From positions 1,712,927 to 1,776,926 of the forward strand of contig NZ_LT976854.1 in NCBI RefSeq assembly GCF_900249755.1: DNA of 64,000 nucleotides. The letters are read 5' to 3'. The position numbers and the translations under genes were made by a program. Under the pieces are notes generated by a model. The model was given only the letters and a program-made list of their open reading frames with translations, was not told where the DNA came from and did no database searches. Below are positions 53,109 through 62,211 of this stretch, one piece after another. The stretch is from Cupriavidus taiwanensis (GTDB lineage: Bacteria > Pseudomonadota > Gammaproteobacteria > Burkholderiales > Burkholderiaceae). The number at the start of each line of letters is the position of its first letter. The stretch's first letter is position 1.

Positions 53109-54443
53109 ATGGCACTGACGGATTCCCGGGACCTCGCGGTCTCGACCTTGAACACGCGCTCGGTGGCGCAGTACGAGACCGCCCTGCGCCTGCTGAACGG
53201 CTACTACGGCGACCCGCTCGCCGTGATCGACGCGGCGCTGGCCGACGACCCCGGCTTCGCCATGGGCCACGCCCTGCGCGCCGCGCTGATGCTGACTTCG
53301 GGCGACGGCACCGCCGAGCCCCTGCTGCGCCAGAGCGTCGAAGCCGGCGAAGCCCTGCACGCCCGCGCCAACGAGCGCGAGCGCCGCCATATCGCCGCGG
53401 CCCGCGCCTGGCTCGGCGGGGATTTCGAGCGCGCCGTGCGCGGCTATGGCGACATCGTGATCGATCATCCACGCGACCTGCTGGCGCTGCAGACCGCCCA
53501 CCTGGGCGACTTCCTGCTGGGCCAGTCGACCATGCTGCGCGACCGCGTGGCGCAGGCCCTGCCGCACTGGGACGCCGCCATGCCCGGCTATGGCTATGTG
53601 CTTGGCATGCACGCGTTCGGCCTGGAAGAAACCCAGCTCTACGAGCGCGCCGAGGAAGCCGGCCGGCGCGCGCTGGAATGCCAGCCGCGCGACCCGTGGG
53701 CGGTGCACGCGGTGGCGCACGTGATGGAGATGCAGGGCCGGCGCGCCGATGGCATTGCCTGGCTCGAAGGCCGCCGCCAGGACTGGGCCGACGACAACAT
53801 GCTGGCCGTGCATAACTGGTGGCACCTCGCGCTGTTTCTGCTGGAGGACGACCGGACCGACGAAGTGCTGGCGCTGTACGACCGCGCCATCAGCCGGCCC
53901 GCGCCGGCGATCGCGCTGGACCTGGTCGACGCCTCCGCGCTGCTGTGGCGGCTGCACCTGCGCGGCGTCGACGTGGGCCGGCGCTGGCAGGCCGTGGCCG
54001 ATGACTGGCTCGGCCGCGGCGCGGCCGGCTATTACGCCTTCAACGACGTGCATGCGGTGATGGCAAGCGTGGGCGCGCAGCGCCCCGCGGCGGCCGACCA
54101 GGTGCGCGCCGCGCTGGAGCGTGCCGCGCTGGGCAACGGCACCAACGCGATGATGTCACGCGAGGTGGGGCTGCCGGTGGCCGATGCGCTGATCGCGTTC
54201 GGGCAGGGCGACTACGCCGCCGCCATCGAACTGCTGCTGCCGGTGCGCCTGCTCGCGCACCGCTTCGGCGGCAGCCACGCGCAGCGCGACGTGATCGGGC
54301 TGACACTGCTCGAAGCGGCGCTGCGCAGCAACCGCCGCAACCTGGCGCTCGCGCTGACGGCCGAGCGCGCCGCGCTCAAGCCCATGAGCCCGGGCCTGCG
54401 CCGGCTGGTGCAGCGCGCCGACACCTGCCGCGCGCAACCCTGA
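53109..54443 (+). CDS. Tetratricopeptide-repeat protein (TTC38-like)
   Basis: A 444-residue soluble helical protein resembling the TTC38 family: opening TDSRDLAVSTLNTRSVAQYE, YGDPLAVIDAALADDPGFAMGHALRA (pieces: YGDPLAVIDAALADD and PGFAMGHALRA) and the conserved middle DPWAVHAVAHVMEMQGRRADG followed by HNWWHLALFLLE. The regular helix pairs span most of the length. The ATG at 53109 has GGAGA seven bases upstream; a 19-residue longer form is possible but unsupported. No signal peptide, so cytoplasmic. The family has no established bacterial function. Confidence 0.83.
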   Translation: MALTDSRDLAVSTLNTRSVAQYETALRLLNGYYGDPLAVIDAALADDPGFAMGHALRAALMLTSGDGTAEPLLRQSVEAGEALHARANERERRHIAAARAWLGGDFERAVRGYGDIVIDHPRDLLALQTAHLGDFLLGQSTMLRDRVAQALPHWDAAMPGYGYVLGMHAFGLEETQLYERAEEAGRRALECQPRDPWAVHAVAHVMEMQGRRADGIAWLEGRRQDWADDNMLAVHNWWHLALFLLEDDRTDEVLALYDRAISRPAPAIALDLVDASALLWRLHLRGVDVGRRWQAVADDWLGRGAAGYYAFNDVHAVMASVGAQRPAAADQVRAALERAALGNGTNAMMSREVGLPVADALIAFGQGDYAAAIELLLPVRLLAHRFGGSHAQRDVIGLTLLEAALRSNRRNLALALTAERAALKPMSPGLRRLVQRADTCRAQP

Positions 54444-54514
54444 CGGGCAGGGTGCGCTGCGGCAAGGTCAGGAATCGGCGCCTATACTGCACCTGTCCTG
54501 ACCGGAGACCCGCC

Positions 54515-54895
54515 ATGCCCAGCATTCGCGCCCTGTTCCGCCCCGCCCTGTTCCGTCGCGCCCTGAGCGCCGCCGCCCTGGCCGTGGCGGCCGTCCCCGC
54601 CATCGCCCACCACGGCTGGTCGACCTATGACGAGACCCGGCCGCTGACGCTGACCGGCAAGATCGTCGAAAGCCATTACGAGAACCCGCACGCGCACATC
54701 CGCATCGACGCTGGCGGCAAGCGCTGGCTGGCGGTGCTGGCACCGGTATCGCGCATGGAAGCGCGCGGTGCGACCTCGGACAAGGTCGCGGTGGGGCGCG
54801 AGGTCACGCTGGTCGGCTACGCCAGCAAGGAAAAACCGGACGAGCTGCGCGCCGAGCGCATCACGATGGACGGCAAGACAGTCGAGCTGCGCTGA
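54515..54895 (+). CDS. DUF6152 family exported protein
   Basis: A 126-residue protein with a signal peptide ending near AVPAIAHHGWSTYDE. The mature part matches the DUF6152 pattern: HHGWSTYDETRPLTLTGKIV, NPHAHIRID and ERITMDGKTVEL. The ATG at 54515 has CCGGAGAC before it. The two His residues at the mature N-terminus resemble a metal-binding end, which is speculation. It lies 12 bases before a DUF6644 membrane protein gene, with which it forms a small operon. Confidence 0.82.
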   Translation: MPSIRALFRPALFRRALSAAALAVAAVPAIAHHGWSTYDETRPLTLTGKIVESHYENPHAHIRIDAGGKRWLAVLAPVSRMEARGATSDKVAVGREVTLVGYASKEKPDELRAERITMDGKTVELR

Positions 54896-54907
54896 GCCGC
54901 ACGCCGC

Positions 54908-55420
54908 ATGCCGGCGCTGTTCGCCGCCTGGACCGAATGGGCCAGCACGCTGGCGCGGCTGCCGTTCGCAACCGCGCTGCGCAGTTCGGCGTGGGCCTAC
55001 CCCGCGGTGGAGATCGTCCACCTCGCCGGCATGGCGCTGCTGTTCGGCTCCATCTTCGTGGTCGACATGCGGCTGGCCGGGCTGGGCCGGCGGCTGCCGG
55101 TGAGCCTGCTGCTGCGCCATGCGCTGCCCTTCACCATCGGCGCCTTCATCGCCGTCGCGGCCAGCGGCGTGCTGCTGTTCGTGGCCCATGCCGACGAACT
55201 GGCCGCCAATCCCGCCTTCCTGGCCAAGCTGGGCCTGATCGCGCTGGCGCTTGCCAACGTGCTGTGGTTCCACGCGGGCCCGAGCCGCAGCCTGCACGAC
55301 CGCGAGCACGGCTGGGACGCCGACGCCCCGCCGCCTGCCGGCGCCCGCCTGAATGCCATTTTGTCGATCGCCGTATGGTTGCTGGTGATCTGCGCCGGGC
55401 GGCTGATCGCTTACGTCTGA
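54908..55420 (+). CDS. DUF6644 family membrane protein
   Basis: A 170-residue inner-membrane protein with four hydrophobic helices (about residues 28-52, 72-93, 103-122 and 148-168). It carries AYPAVEIVHLAGMALLFGSIFVVDMRL (pieces: AYPAVEIVHLAGMALLFG and SIFVVDMRL), whose Glu/His could bind a metal or heme, and LWFHAGPS. It follows the DUF6152 gene by 12 bases. Function is unknown; the pairing recurs in related genomes to my recollection, but this was not checked. Confidence 0.75.
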   Translation: MPALFAAWTEWASTLARLPFATALRSSAWAYPAVEIVHLAGMALLFGSIFVVDMRLAGLGRRLPVSLLLRHALPFTIGAFIAVAASGVLLFVAHADELAANPAFLAKLGLIALALANVLWFHAGPSRSLHDREHGWDADAPPPAGARLNAILSIAVWLLVICAGRLIAYV

Positions 55421-55874
55421 ATCGGCGCGCCGGCACGGGCGCACGCCGCTCCCTGGTCCTCCGCATGCGCGTAAACGCCAATCCCCGCCATGAATCCGCG
55501 CACGCACAATCCATTCGCGAAATCCAATATTCGATTAAAGTGATACATATCGTCGTAAATGCAAATTTCGCTACCGGATATTATTTTTATTTAAATCTGG
55601 TTTGCAAATAAGAAGGACCGGCGGCGGTCCTGTCTGGCAGCACATTGGCTCCCGCGGATGCGGCCCGAAACCGGGGCGCGGCGAGCTTTGCAGGCAGCGC
55701 CGAACGTCGCGACGCATGGGGGACCCCTCTGCATGGCATAGGCCGGCAAGGGGCGGGTCATCATGAGGTCCGGTTTGCCATCACGGCGTTGCCGTGGTTT
55801 TCGTGGGGGAAAACCTGGCGGTGCATTCGCGCCGCCAGGCCGGCTTCGGCCTTACCCAGGAAACGCATCGGCAC
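55421..55874. other. Long intergenic region with an AT-rich island
   Basis: About 450 bases without a supported gene. Bases 55508-55617 are strikingly AT-rich for this chromosome, with runs such as TATTATTTTTATTTAAAT and two TGCAAAT copies 43 bases apart (55560 and 55603), ending in AGAAGGA. It may be a strong promoter or silencer-bound region, or a small foreign insert. The rest has normal composition. A longer N-terminal form of the AraC gene (GTG at 55794) would extend into it. Confidence 0.5.
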
Positions 55875-56894
55875 ATGACCAAGGCCACGATCCAGACCGC
55901 GCGCATCGCGGGGAACAGCCCGGACCAGGTCCGCGCAGCGCTGTCGCAACTCTATCCCGGCGTTGCGGTACACACGGCGTCGCCAGCATTGGACTTCGAG
56001 CTGCAGCAACACCAGTTCGGCGAACTGGCGGTGATCCGGCTCTCGACCACCGCGGCAATTCAACTGGATCTGGCGCAGCGTGTCGACGGCTACTTGCTGC
56101 TGACCGCCGCGCAGGGCGCCGGCCTCGAGACCGGCAGGACCGCGTGCGCACCGCTGTCGCCAACGCCGGCATCGTTTGTGCTCGACATGCAGCAGGTGGG
56201 GGTCTGGCGCTGGCAGCCCGGCAGCTACGACATGGTCATGATCGACGGCGCACGCCTGCATAACCGGCTGCGGCACCTGCTGGAACGCCCACTGGTGCAG
56301 CGCGTGAAATTCCACCAGTCGATTCCGGCCGATGCCCCGGCGCTGCAGCTGGCACGCGCGCTGGCCGGCGCCGCGCCCGGCTTGCGGCGCGATGACGAAC
56401 GCATGCGCGCCTGCGCGGCGGAGCTGGCGCTGAGCCTGGCCGACGCGCTGGTCTACGCCGTGCTGGACGATATCCCGCACAACTACTCGCTGCTGCTGGA
56501 GCAGCGCCACGCCGGACCGTCGCCGCGCCACGTCAAGCGCGCGATCGACTATATCCATGCCAATGCCCGCGCCGTGCTGGCGCTGGACGACATTGCCCGC
56601 GCGGCACGCGTCAGCGTGCGCACGCTGCAGGCCGGCTTCGCCCGCTTCCAGGGCTGCTCGCCGATGCAGTATGCCAAGCGCGTGCGGCTCGAAGGCGTCT
56701 ATGGCGCCTTGCGCGGCGGCGAGCTCGAGCACTCGGTCGCGCAGATCGCGCGGCAATGGGGCTTCAGCCACCTCGGCCAGTTCGCCCATGACTACCGGAT
56801 GGCCTTCGGCGAAACGCCATCCGAAACCCGGCGCACACGCCTGGGCGCGTCCAATGACGACGCCTTCGCCAGCCGCGGCGGCGTGCCCGGCTGA
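55875..56894 (+). CDS. AraC family transcriptional regulator
   Basis: A 339-residue AraC-type regulator from the ATG at 55875. The N-terminal ~200 residues form an AraC_binding_2-like cupin domain (FGELAVIRLSTTAAIQLDLAQ, GSYDMVMIDGARL). The C-terminus has two helix-turn-helix units: AVLALDDIARAARVSVRTLQAGF with FQGCSPMQYAKRVRLEGV, and SVAQIARQWGFSHLGQFAHDYRMAFGETPSE (second given as IARQWGFSHLGQFAHDY). A GTG at 55794 would add 27 residues. Its target is unknown; the adhesin gene 166 bases downstream and the DUF6152 pair upstream are candidates. Confidence 0.88.
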   Translation: MTKATIQTARIAGNSPDQVRAALSQLYPGVAVHTASPALDFELQQHQFGELAVIRLSTTAAIQLDLAQRVDGYLLLTAAQGAGLETGRTACAPLSPTPASFVLDMQQVGVWRWQPGSYDMVMIDGARLHNRLRHLLERPLVQRVKFHQSIPADAPALQLARALAGAAPGLRRDDERMRACAAELALSLADALVYAVLDDIPHNYSLLLEQRHAGPSPRHVKRAIDYIHANARAVLALDDIARAARVSVRTLQAGFARFQGCSPMQYAKRVRLEGVYGALRGGELEHSVAQIARQWGFSHLGQFAHDYRMAFGETPSETRRTRLGASNDDAFASRGGVPG

Positions 56895-57060
56895 GCCGCG
56901 CGCACGCGGCACCGGCCCTGCCGCTATCGGGATTGCGCAGCGCCTATCAAACCGGCGCACTGTATCGAATCTGAAACAGATCTCGCATGGACGAATGTGT
57001 GTGCGCGCGAATACTGTGCATGCACTACCTACCGGTCACTCAGGATGAAGGAGACTCAGC

Positions 57061-60000
57061 ATGGCTTCGTCAGGCGTTCTGCTCAACCACACGGATGTTC
57101 CTGTCGCCCCTGGCACCCGCAGCGTTGCCTCACCTGAGGGCCCGGCCAACTTCCTGATCGCCGCGCAGCGCGACAGCGTCGCCAACTACGCGCGCGAAGG
57201 CAACGACCTGCTGCTGACCATGCGCGATGGCAGCACGCTGCGCATCCAGGGCTTCTTCACCCACGGCGCACAGTTCAACAACCTGGTGTTCGTGCAGGAA
57301 GACGGCCAATGGCTGGCCGACTTCAGCCAGGCGCTCGGCGCGCAGGGCGATGGCGTGGCCGAGGCGGCGATGCTGTTCGAGCCGATCGGCGACAGCAGCT
57401 CCACGGCAGTGCTGCTCGGGGTGCTGGGCGCTGCGGCCGGTGCCGGCATCATCGCGGCCGCGGCCAGCAGCGGCGGTGGCGATGGTGGCGGCAGCGGCAG
57501 TAGCGGCGTCGGAGCAGGCGGGGGCGTCGCGCCGGCCACGCCCACGGTTGCGCCCACCAACGGCGCCACGCTGTCCGGCACCGCGCCGGCCGGCAGCACG
57601 GTCGGCATCGACTTCAGCGGCGACGGCAAGGCCGATGCAACGGTCACCGCCGATGCCGCGGGCAACTGGACCTACACGCCGCCGCAGCGGCTTGCCGACG
57701 GCACCGTGGTCAGCGTGACCGCCACCGATGGCTCCGGCAATACCAGCCCGCCGGCCACGGTGACCGTCGATGGCGCGGCGCCGGCAGCGCCCACCATCAA
57801 CGCGGCCAGCAACGATGCCGGCACGGCGATCGTTGCCGGAGGCAGCACCAGCGACACAACGCCCACGCTGTCCGGCGACGCCGAAGCGGGCAGCACCATC
57901 AGCGTCTACCACGGCACCACCCTGCTCGGCACCACCACCGCCGACGCGGCCGGGCACTGGACCTTCACGCCGCCGTCGGGCCTGTCCGACGGCAACTATG
58001 CGCTGACGGTCACCGCCACCGATGCGGTCGGCAATACCGGCCCCGCCAGCGCACCGTTCCTGCTCACGGTCGATACGGCCGCGCCCACGGCGCCAACGAT
58101 CACGCCGAGCAACGGCACCGTGATCGCTGGCACCGCCGAACCCGGCAGCACCGTCCATATCGACCTGAATGGCGACGGCACGCCCGACGCCACGGTCACC
58201 GCCAACGCCGGCGGCACCTGGACCTACACCCCATCGCCGGCACTGGGCGACGGCACCGTCGTCAGCGTCACCGCCACCGACGCCCCAGGCAATACCAGCA
58301 CGCCGGCCACCGCCACGGTCGATGCCAGCGCGCCGGCCACGCCGGCGCTCGCCGGCGTCGTGGATGACGCTACGCCGTCGACCGGCCCGCTCGCAGACGG
58401 CGATGCCACCAACGACGGCACCCCGACCCTTTCCGGTACCGCCGAGGCCGGCAGCACCATCAGCGTCTACAACGGCACCACGCTGATCGGCACCACCACG
58501 GCAGACGCCACCACCGGCGCCTGGAGTTTCACGCCGACAACAGCGCTGCCCGATGGCGCCGTGAGCCTGACCGTCACCGCCACCGATGCCGCCGGCAATA
58601 CCAGCGCGCCCAGCACTGCCTTCACCTTGACGCTGGATGCCACGCCGCCAGCGATTCCGGCCATCGCCAGCGTCACCGACGACAACCCGGTCGCCACCCC
58701 GCTTGCGTCGGGCGACAGCACCAACGACAGCACGCCGACGCTTTCCGGCACCGCCGATGCCGGCAGCACCATCAGCATCTACAGCGGCGCCACGCTGCTC
58801 GGCACCACCGTCGCGGATGCCACCACCGGCGCCTGGAGCTTCACGCCGGGCACGCCGCTGACCGATGGCCCCAATGCACTGACCGCTACCGCCACCGATG
58901 CAGCGGGCAACGTCAGCGCGCCGACCGCCGCCTTCAACCTGACGGTCGATACGGCGCCGCCGGCGGCTCCGAGCATCACCATTGCCAGCGGCACCACCAT
59001 CTCGGGCACTGCCGATCCCGGCAGCGCGATCGATATCGACCTGGATGGCGACGGCACCCCGGACGCCACTGTCACCGCCGATGCCACCACCGGCGACTGG
59101 ACCTATTCGCCCGCCACACCGCTGCCCGACGGCACCGCGATCAGCGTTACCGCCACCGACGCCGCCGGCAACGCCAGCGCACCGGCCACCGCCACGGTCG
59201 ACGCGGCGCCGCCTGCGGTTCCGGCCATCACCAGCGTCACCGACGACAACCCGGTCAGCACCCCGCTGGCCTCCGGCGACAGCACCAACGACAGCACGCC
59301 GACGCTTAGCGGCACCGCCGATGCCGGCAGCACCATCAGCATCTACAACGGCGCCACGCTGCTCGGCACCGCCGTCGCCGATGCCACCACCGGCGCGTGG
59401 AGCTTCACGCCGACGACGGAGCTGGCCGACGGTCCCCATGCGCTGACCGCTACCGCCACCGATGCAGCCGGCAACGTCAGCGCGCCGACGGCCGCCTTCA
59501 ACCTGACGGTCGATACAGCGCCTCCGGCGGCTCCGGGCATCACCATTGCCAACGGCACCACACTCGCCGGCACCGCCGAGGCTGGCAGCACGGTCAATAT
59601 CGACCTGGATGGTGATGGCACCCCCGAAGGCACTGTCGCCGCCGATGCCACCACTGGCGACTGGACCTACTCGCCCGCTGGCGGGCTGCCCGATGGCGCG
59701 GTCGCCAGGATCACCGCCACCGATGCCGCAGGCAATACTAGCGGCGCCGCGACGGCGACCATCGATGCCCTGCCGCCCGCGGTCCCGCTCATCACCAGCG
59801 TTACCGACGACAATCCGGTCAGCACCCCACTGACCTCCGGCGACAGCACCAACGACAGCACGCCGACGCTTACCGGCACCGCCGATGCCGGCAGCACCAT
59901 CAGCATCTACAACGGCGCCACGCTGCTCGGCACCGCCGTTGCCGATGCCACCACTGGCGCGTGGAGCTTCACGCCCACCACCGAGCTGACCGACGGCCCC

Positions 60001-62040
60001 TACGCGTTGACCGCTACCGCCACCGATGCAGCCGGTAACATCAGCGCGCCGACTGCCGCCTTCGACCTCACGGTCGATACGTCGCCGCCGGCTGACCCGA
60101 GCATCACCACTGCCAACGGCACCACGATCGCGGGCACAGCCGATCCCGGCAGCACCATCAACATCGACCTGGACGGCGATGGCACCCCCGAAGGCACCGT
60201 CACCGCCGATGCCACCACCGGCGACTGGTCCTATTCGCCCGCCGGCGGGCTGCCCGATGGCGCGGTCGCCAGCGTCACCGCCACCGATGCCGCGGGCAAT
60301 ACCAGCGGCCCTGCGACGGTGACCATCGATGCCCTGCCGCCCGCGATCCCGGCGATCACCAGCGTCACCGACGACAACCCGGTCGCCAGCCCGCTTGCGT
60401 CGGGCGACAGCACCAACGACAGCACGCCGACGCTTACCGGCACCGCCGATGCCGGCAGCACCATCAGCATCTACAACGGCGCCACGCTGCTCGGCACCGC
60501 CGTCGCCGATGCCACCACCGGCGCGTGGAGCTTCACGCCGACCACCGAGCTGGCCGACGGTCCCCATGCGCTGACTGCTACCGCCACCGATGCGGCGGGC
60601 AACGTCAGCAGCCCGACCGCCGCTTTCAACCTGACGGTCGATACGGCCGCGCCGACCGCCACCGCGACGGTCACCGCGCTCACCGACGATACCGGCACCG
60701 CCGGCGACTGGATCACCGCCGACACCACCCCCGTGGTCAGCGGCACGCTCAGCGCGGCGCTGGCCGCCAACGAGACGCTGCAGGTCAGCATCGACGGCGG
60801 CGCCACCTGGGCCGATGCCGTGATCACCGGCACCACGTGGCAATGGTTTCCCCCCGGCCAGCTCGCGGACGGCACCTATACGATCACCACGCACGTGACC
60901 GACAGCGCCGGCAACCTCGGCACGGTCACCACGCAGAGCTTCACCGTTGCGCAGCAGGCGGCGCCAGAGGCGGCCGTGAATGAAGCCGGCGGCTTGCTGG
61001 GCATTGCCGATGCCAACCTGCTGGGGCTGATCGACCTGAGCGCGCAGCAGTTCTTCACCGCCAGCGACTACAACGAGAACATCCAGAGCGTTGAGATCAC
61101 GTACGGCGGCCTGCTGGGCGTTGGCATGCAGCGGCTCAATGCCAGCCAGGCGCTGGCTGCGGAACTGGGGCTGGCCTTCGCCGTGGACAACGACCCCGGC
61201 CTTCTCGGGGTCATCGGCCCGTCGTCCACGCTGACGGTCACGGCGCTGGACGGCGGCCCGATCGACAACCTGAGCCTGAACGAACTGCTCGGCTCGATCA
61301 CGCTGGAAGGCGGCCTGCTCGGCGTCAGCGTAAGCCTGCTCGATGCGATGACGATCACCGCCACCGACACCACCGGGCTGACCACCACATCGACCGGCAG
61401 CCAGCTGGTCAGCGCCGGCGTGCTGACCGACCTGCTCGGCGCAAGCCAGCCATCGGCCATCATCGAAGGCGACGCCGCCGGCAATACGCTCACGGGCAGC
61501 GCTGGCAATGACCGGCTCTACGGCTACGGCGGCAATGACACCATCAACGCCGGCGACGGCAGCGACCTGGTGCGCGGCGGCGCGGGCGACGACACGCTGA
61601 ATGGCGAGGCCGGCAACGACGTGCTGATCGGCGGCGCCGGCAACGACACCATGAGCGGTGGCGCCGGCACCGATGTGTTCCTGTGGGAAGACCGCGGCAA
61701 CGACAACACCGGCGCCAACGGCAGCGACGTGATCACGGACTTCACCGTGGGCACCGCGCCCGGGCAAGCCGGCAACGACGTGCTCGATGTGTCCGCGCTG
61801 CTGGAAAACTACGCCGCCGACGCCAACGGCCCCGCCCACTACCAGAACGGCGTGGCCAGCATCGACGCGGGCGACAACATCGGCGACTACCTCAGCGCCA
61901 CCCAGCAGGGTGCCGACACCGTGATCACCATCGACCGTGACGGCGCCGGCCTGGACTACAGCGCGCAAACGCTGGTGACGCTGGCCAACGTGAACACCAA
62001 CCTGGAGACCTTGCTGGCCAACCAACAGATCCTGGTCTGA
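57061..62040 (+). CDS. Large Ig-repeat adhesin secreted by type I system (BapA/LapF-like)
   Basis: A 1659-residue surface adhesin. Residues ~1-115 are a BapA-type prefix domain (VANYAREGNDLLLTMRDGSTLR, shown as ANYAREGNDLLLTMRDG), then a hydrophobic stretch (~118-140) and a Gly/Ser linker. About 12 bacterial Ig-like domains fill 160-1300, mostly alternating two types with the motifs AGSTISIYNGATLLG and DLDGDGTP. A GLLG-rich segment (~1301-1465) precedes five or six RTX Ca2+-binding nonapeptides (~1470-1545, such as GGAGNDTMSGG) and a type I secretion C-terminal domain ending NLETLLANQQILV. AAGGAG precedes the ATG. A TolC-like protein and ABC transporter follow. Confidence 0.93.
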   Translation: MASSGVLLNHTDVPVAPGTRSVASPEGPANFLIAAQRDSVANYAREGNDLLLTMRDGSTLRIQGFFTHGAQFNNLVFVQEDGQWLADFSQALGAQGDGVAEAAMLFEPIGDSSSTAVLLGVLGAAAGAGIIAAAASSGGGDGGGSGSSGVGAGGGVAPATPTVAPTNGATLSGTAPAGSTVGIDFSGDGKADATVTADAAGNWTYTPPQRLADGTVVSVTATDGSGNTSPPATVTVDGAAPAAPTINAASNDAGTAIVAGGSTSDTTPTLSGDAEAGSTISVYHGTTLLGTTTADAAGHWTFTPPSGLSDGNYALTVTATDAVGNTGPASAPFLLTVDTAAPTAPTITPSNGTVIAGTAEPGSTVHIDLNGDGTPDATVTANAGGTWTYTPSPALGDGTVVSVTATDAPGNTSTPATATVDASAPATPALAGVVDDATPSTGPLADGDATNDGTPTLSGTAEAGSTISVYNGTTLIGTTTADATTGAWSFTPTTALPDGAVSLTVTATDAAGNTSAPSTAFTLTLDATPPAIPAIASVTDDNPVATPLASGDSTNDSTPTLSGTADAGSTISIYSGATLLGTTVADATTGAWSFTPGTPLTDGPNALTATATDAAGNVSAPTAAFNLTVDTAPPAAPSITIASGTTISGTADPGSAIDIDLDGDGTPDATVTADATTGDWTYSPATPLPDGTAISVTATDAAGNASAPATATVDAAPPAVPAITSVTDDNPVSTPLASGDSTNDSTPTLSGTADAGSTISIYNGATLLGTAVADATTGAWSFTPTTELADGPHALTATATDAAGNVSAPTAAFNLTVDTAPPAAPGITIANGTTLAGTAEAGSTVNIDLDGDGTPEGTVAADATTGDWTYSPAGGLPDGAVARITATDAAGNTSGAATATIDALPPAVPLITSVTDDNPVSTPLTSGDSTNDSTPTLTGTADAGSTISIYNGATLLGTAVADATTGAWSFTPTTELTDGPYALTATATDAAGNISAPTAAFDLTVDTSPPADPSITTANGTTIAGTADPGSTINIDLDGDGTPEGTVTADATTGDWSYSPAGGLPDGAVASVTATDAAGNTSGPATVTIDALPPAIPAITSVTDDNPVASPLASGDSTNDSTPTLTGTADAGSTISIYNGATLLGTAVADATTGAWSFTPTTELADGPHALTATATDAAGNVSSPTAAFNLTVDTAAPTATATVTALTDDTGTAGDWITADTTPVVSGTLSAALAANETLQVSIDGGATWADAVITGTTWQWFPPGQLADGTYTITTHVTDSAGNLGTVTTQSFTVAQQAAPEAAVNEAGGLLGIADANLLGLIDLSAQQFFTASDYNENIQSVEITYGGLLGVGMQRLNASQALAAELGLAFAVDNDPGLLGVIGPSSTLTVTALDGGPIDNLSLNELLGSITLEGGLLGVSVSLLDAMTITATDTTGLTTTSTGSQLVSAGVLTDLLGASQPSAIIEGDAAGNTLTGSAGNDRLYGYGGNDTINAGDGSDLVRGGAGDDTLNGEAGNDVLIGGAGNDTMSGGAGTDVFLWEDRGNDNTGANGSDVITDFTVGTAPGQAGNDVLDVSALLENYAADANGPAHYQNGVASIDAGDNIGDYLSATQQGADTVITIDRDGAGLDYSAQTLVTLANVNTNLETLLANQQILV
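58675..60650 (+). repeat. 564-bp tandem repeats within the adhesin gene
   Basis: The ACCGACGACAA motif opening each type-B Ig domain recurs at 58675, 59239, 59803 and 60367, exactly 564 bases (188 codons, one A plus one B domain) apart. The copies are nearly identical at the DNA level, including synonymous positions, pointing to recent duplication or gene conversion. Confidence 0.85.
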
Positions 62041-62050
62041 CCCTGAGCCC

Positions 62051-62084
62051 CCGGCCCGGCGGCGTGCGCGAGCAGCCGGGCCGG
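62051..62084. terminator. Strong hairpin after the adhesin gene
   Basis: A perfect 10-bp inverted repeat (CCGGCCCGGC pairing with GCCGGGCCGG, 14-base loop) starts ten bases after the adhesin stop. No T-run follows, so it may be an mRNA 3' stabiliser or partial attenuator that lets the tolC and ABC genes be expressed at a lower level. Confidence 0.5.
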
Positions 62085-62211
62085 CCGTGGCGCCGGCAGC
62101 CATGCGTGCATGCCTGCCGGCGCAATCGACACACCGGATGGCATCGCAATTTTGTTCCCAGTCAGACTGACCCTTGACACCGGCGCGAGCGCCGGCCCCG
62201 GCTTCGGCCAC

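Noticed and set aside
58675..60650. Regular repeats considered as a CRISPR array
   Set aside because: The repeats are 564 bases long and lie within one coding frame; no short repeat-spacer structure or cas genes.
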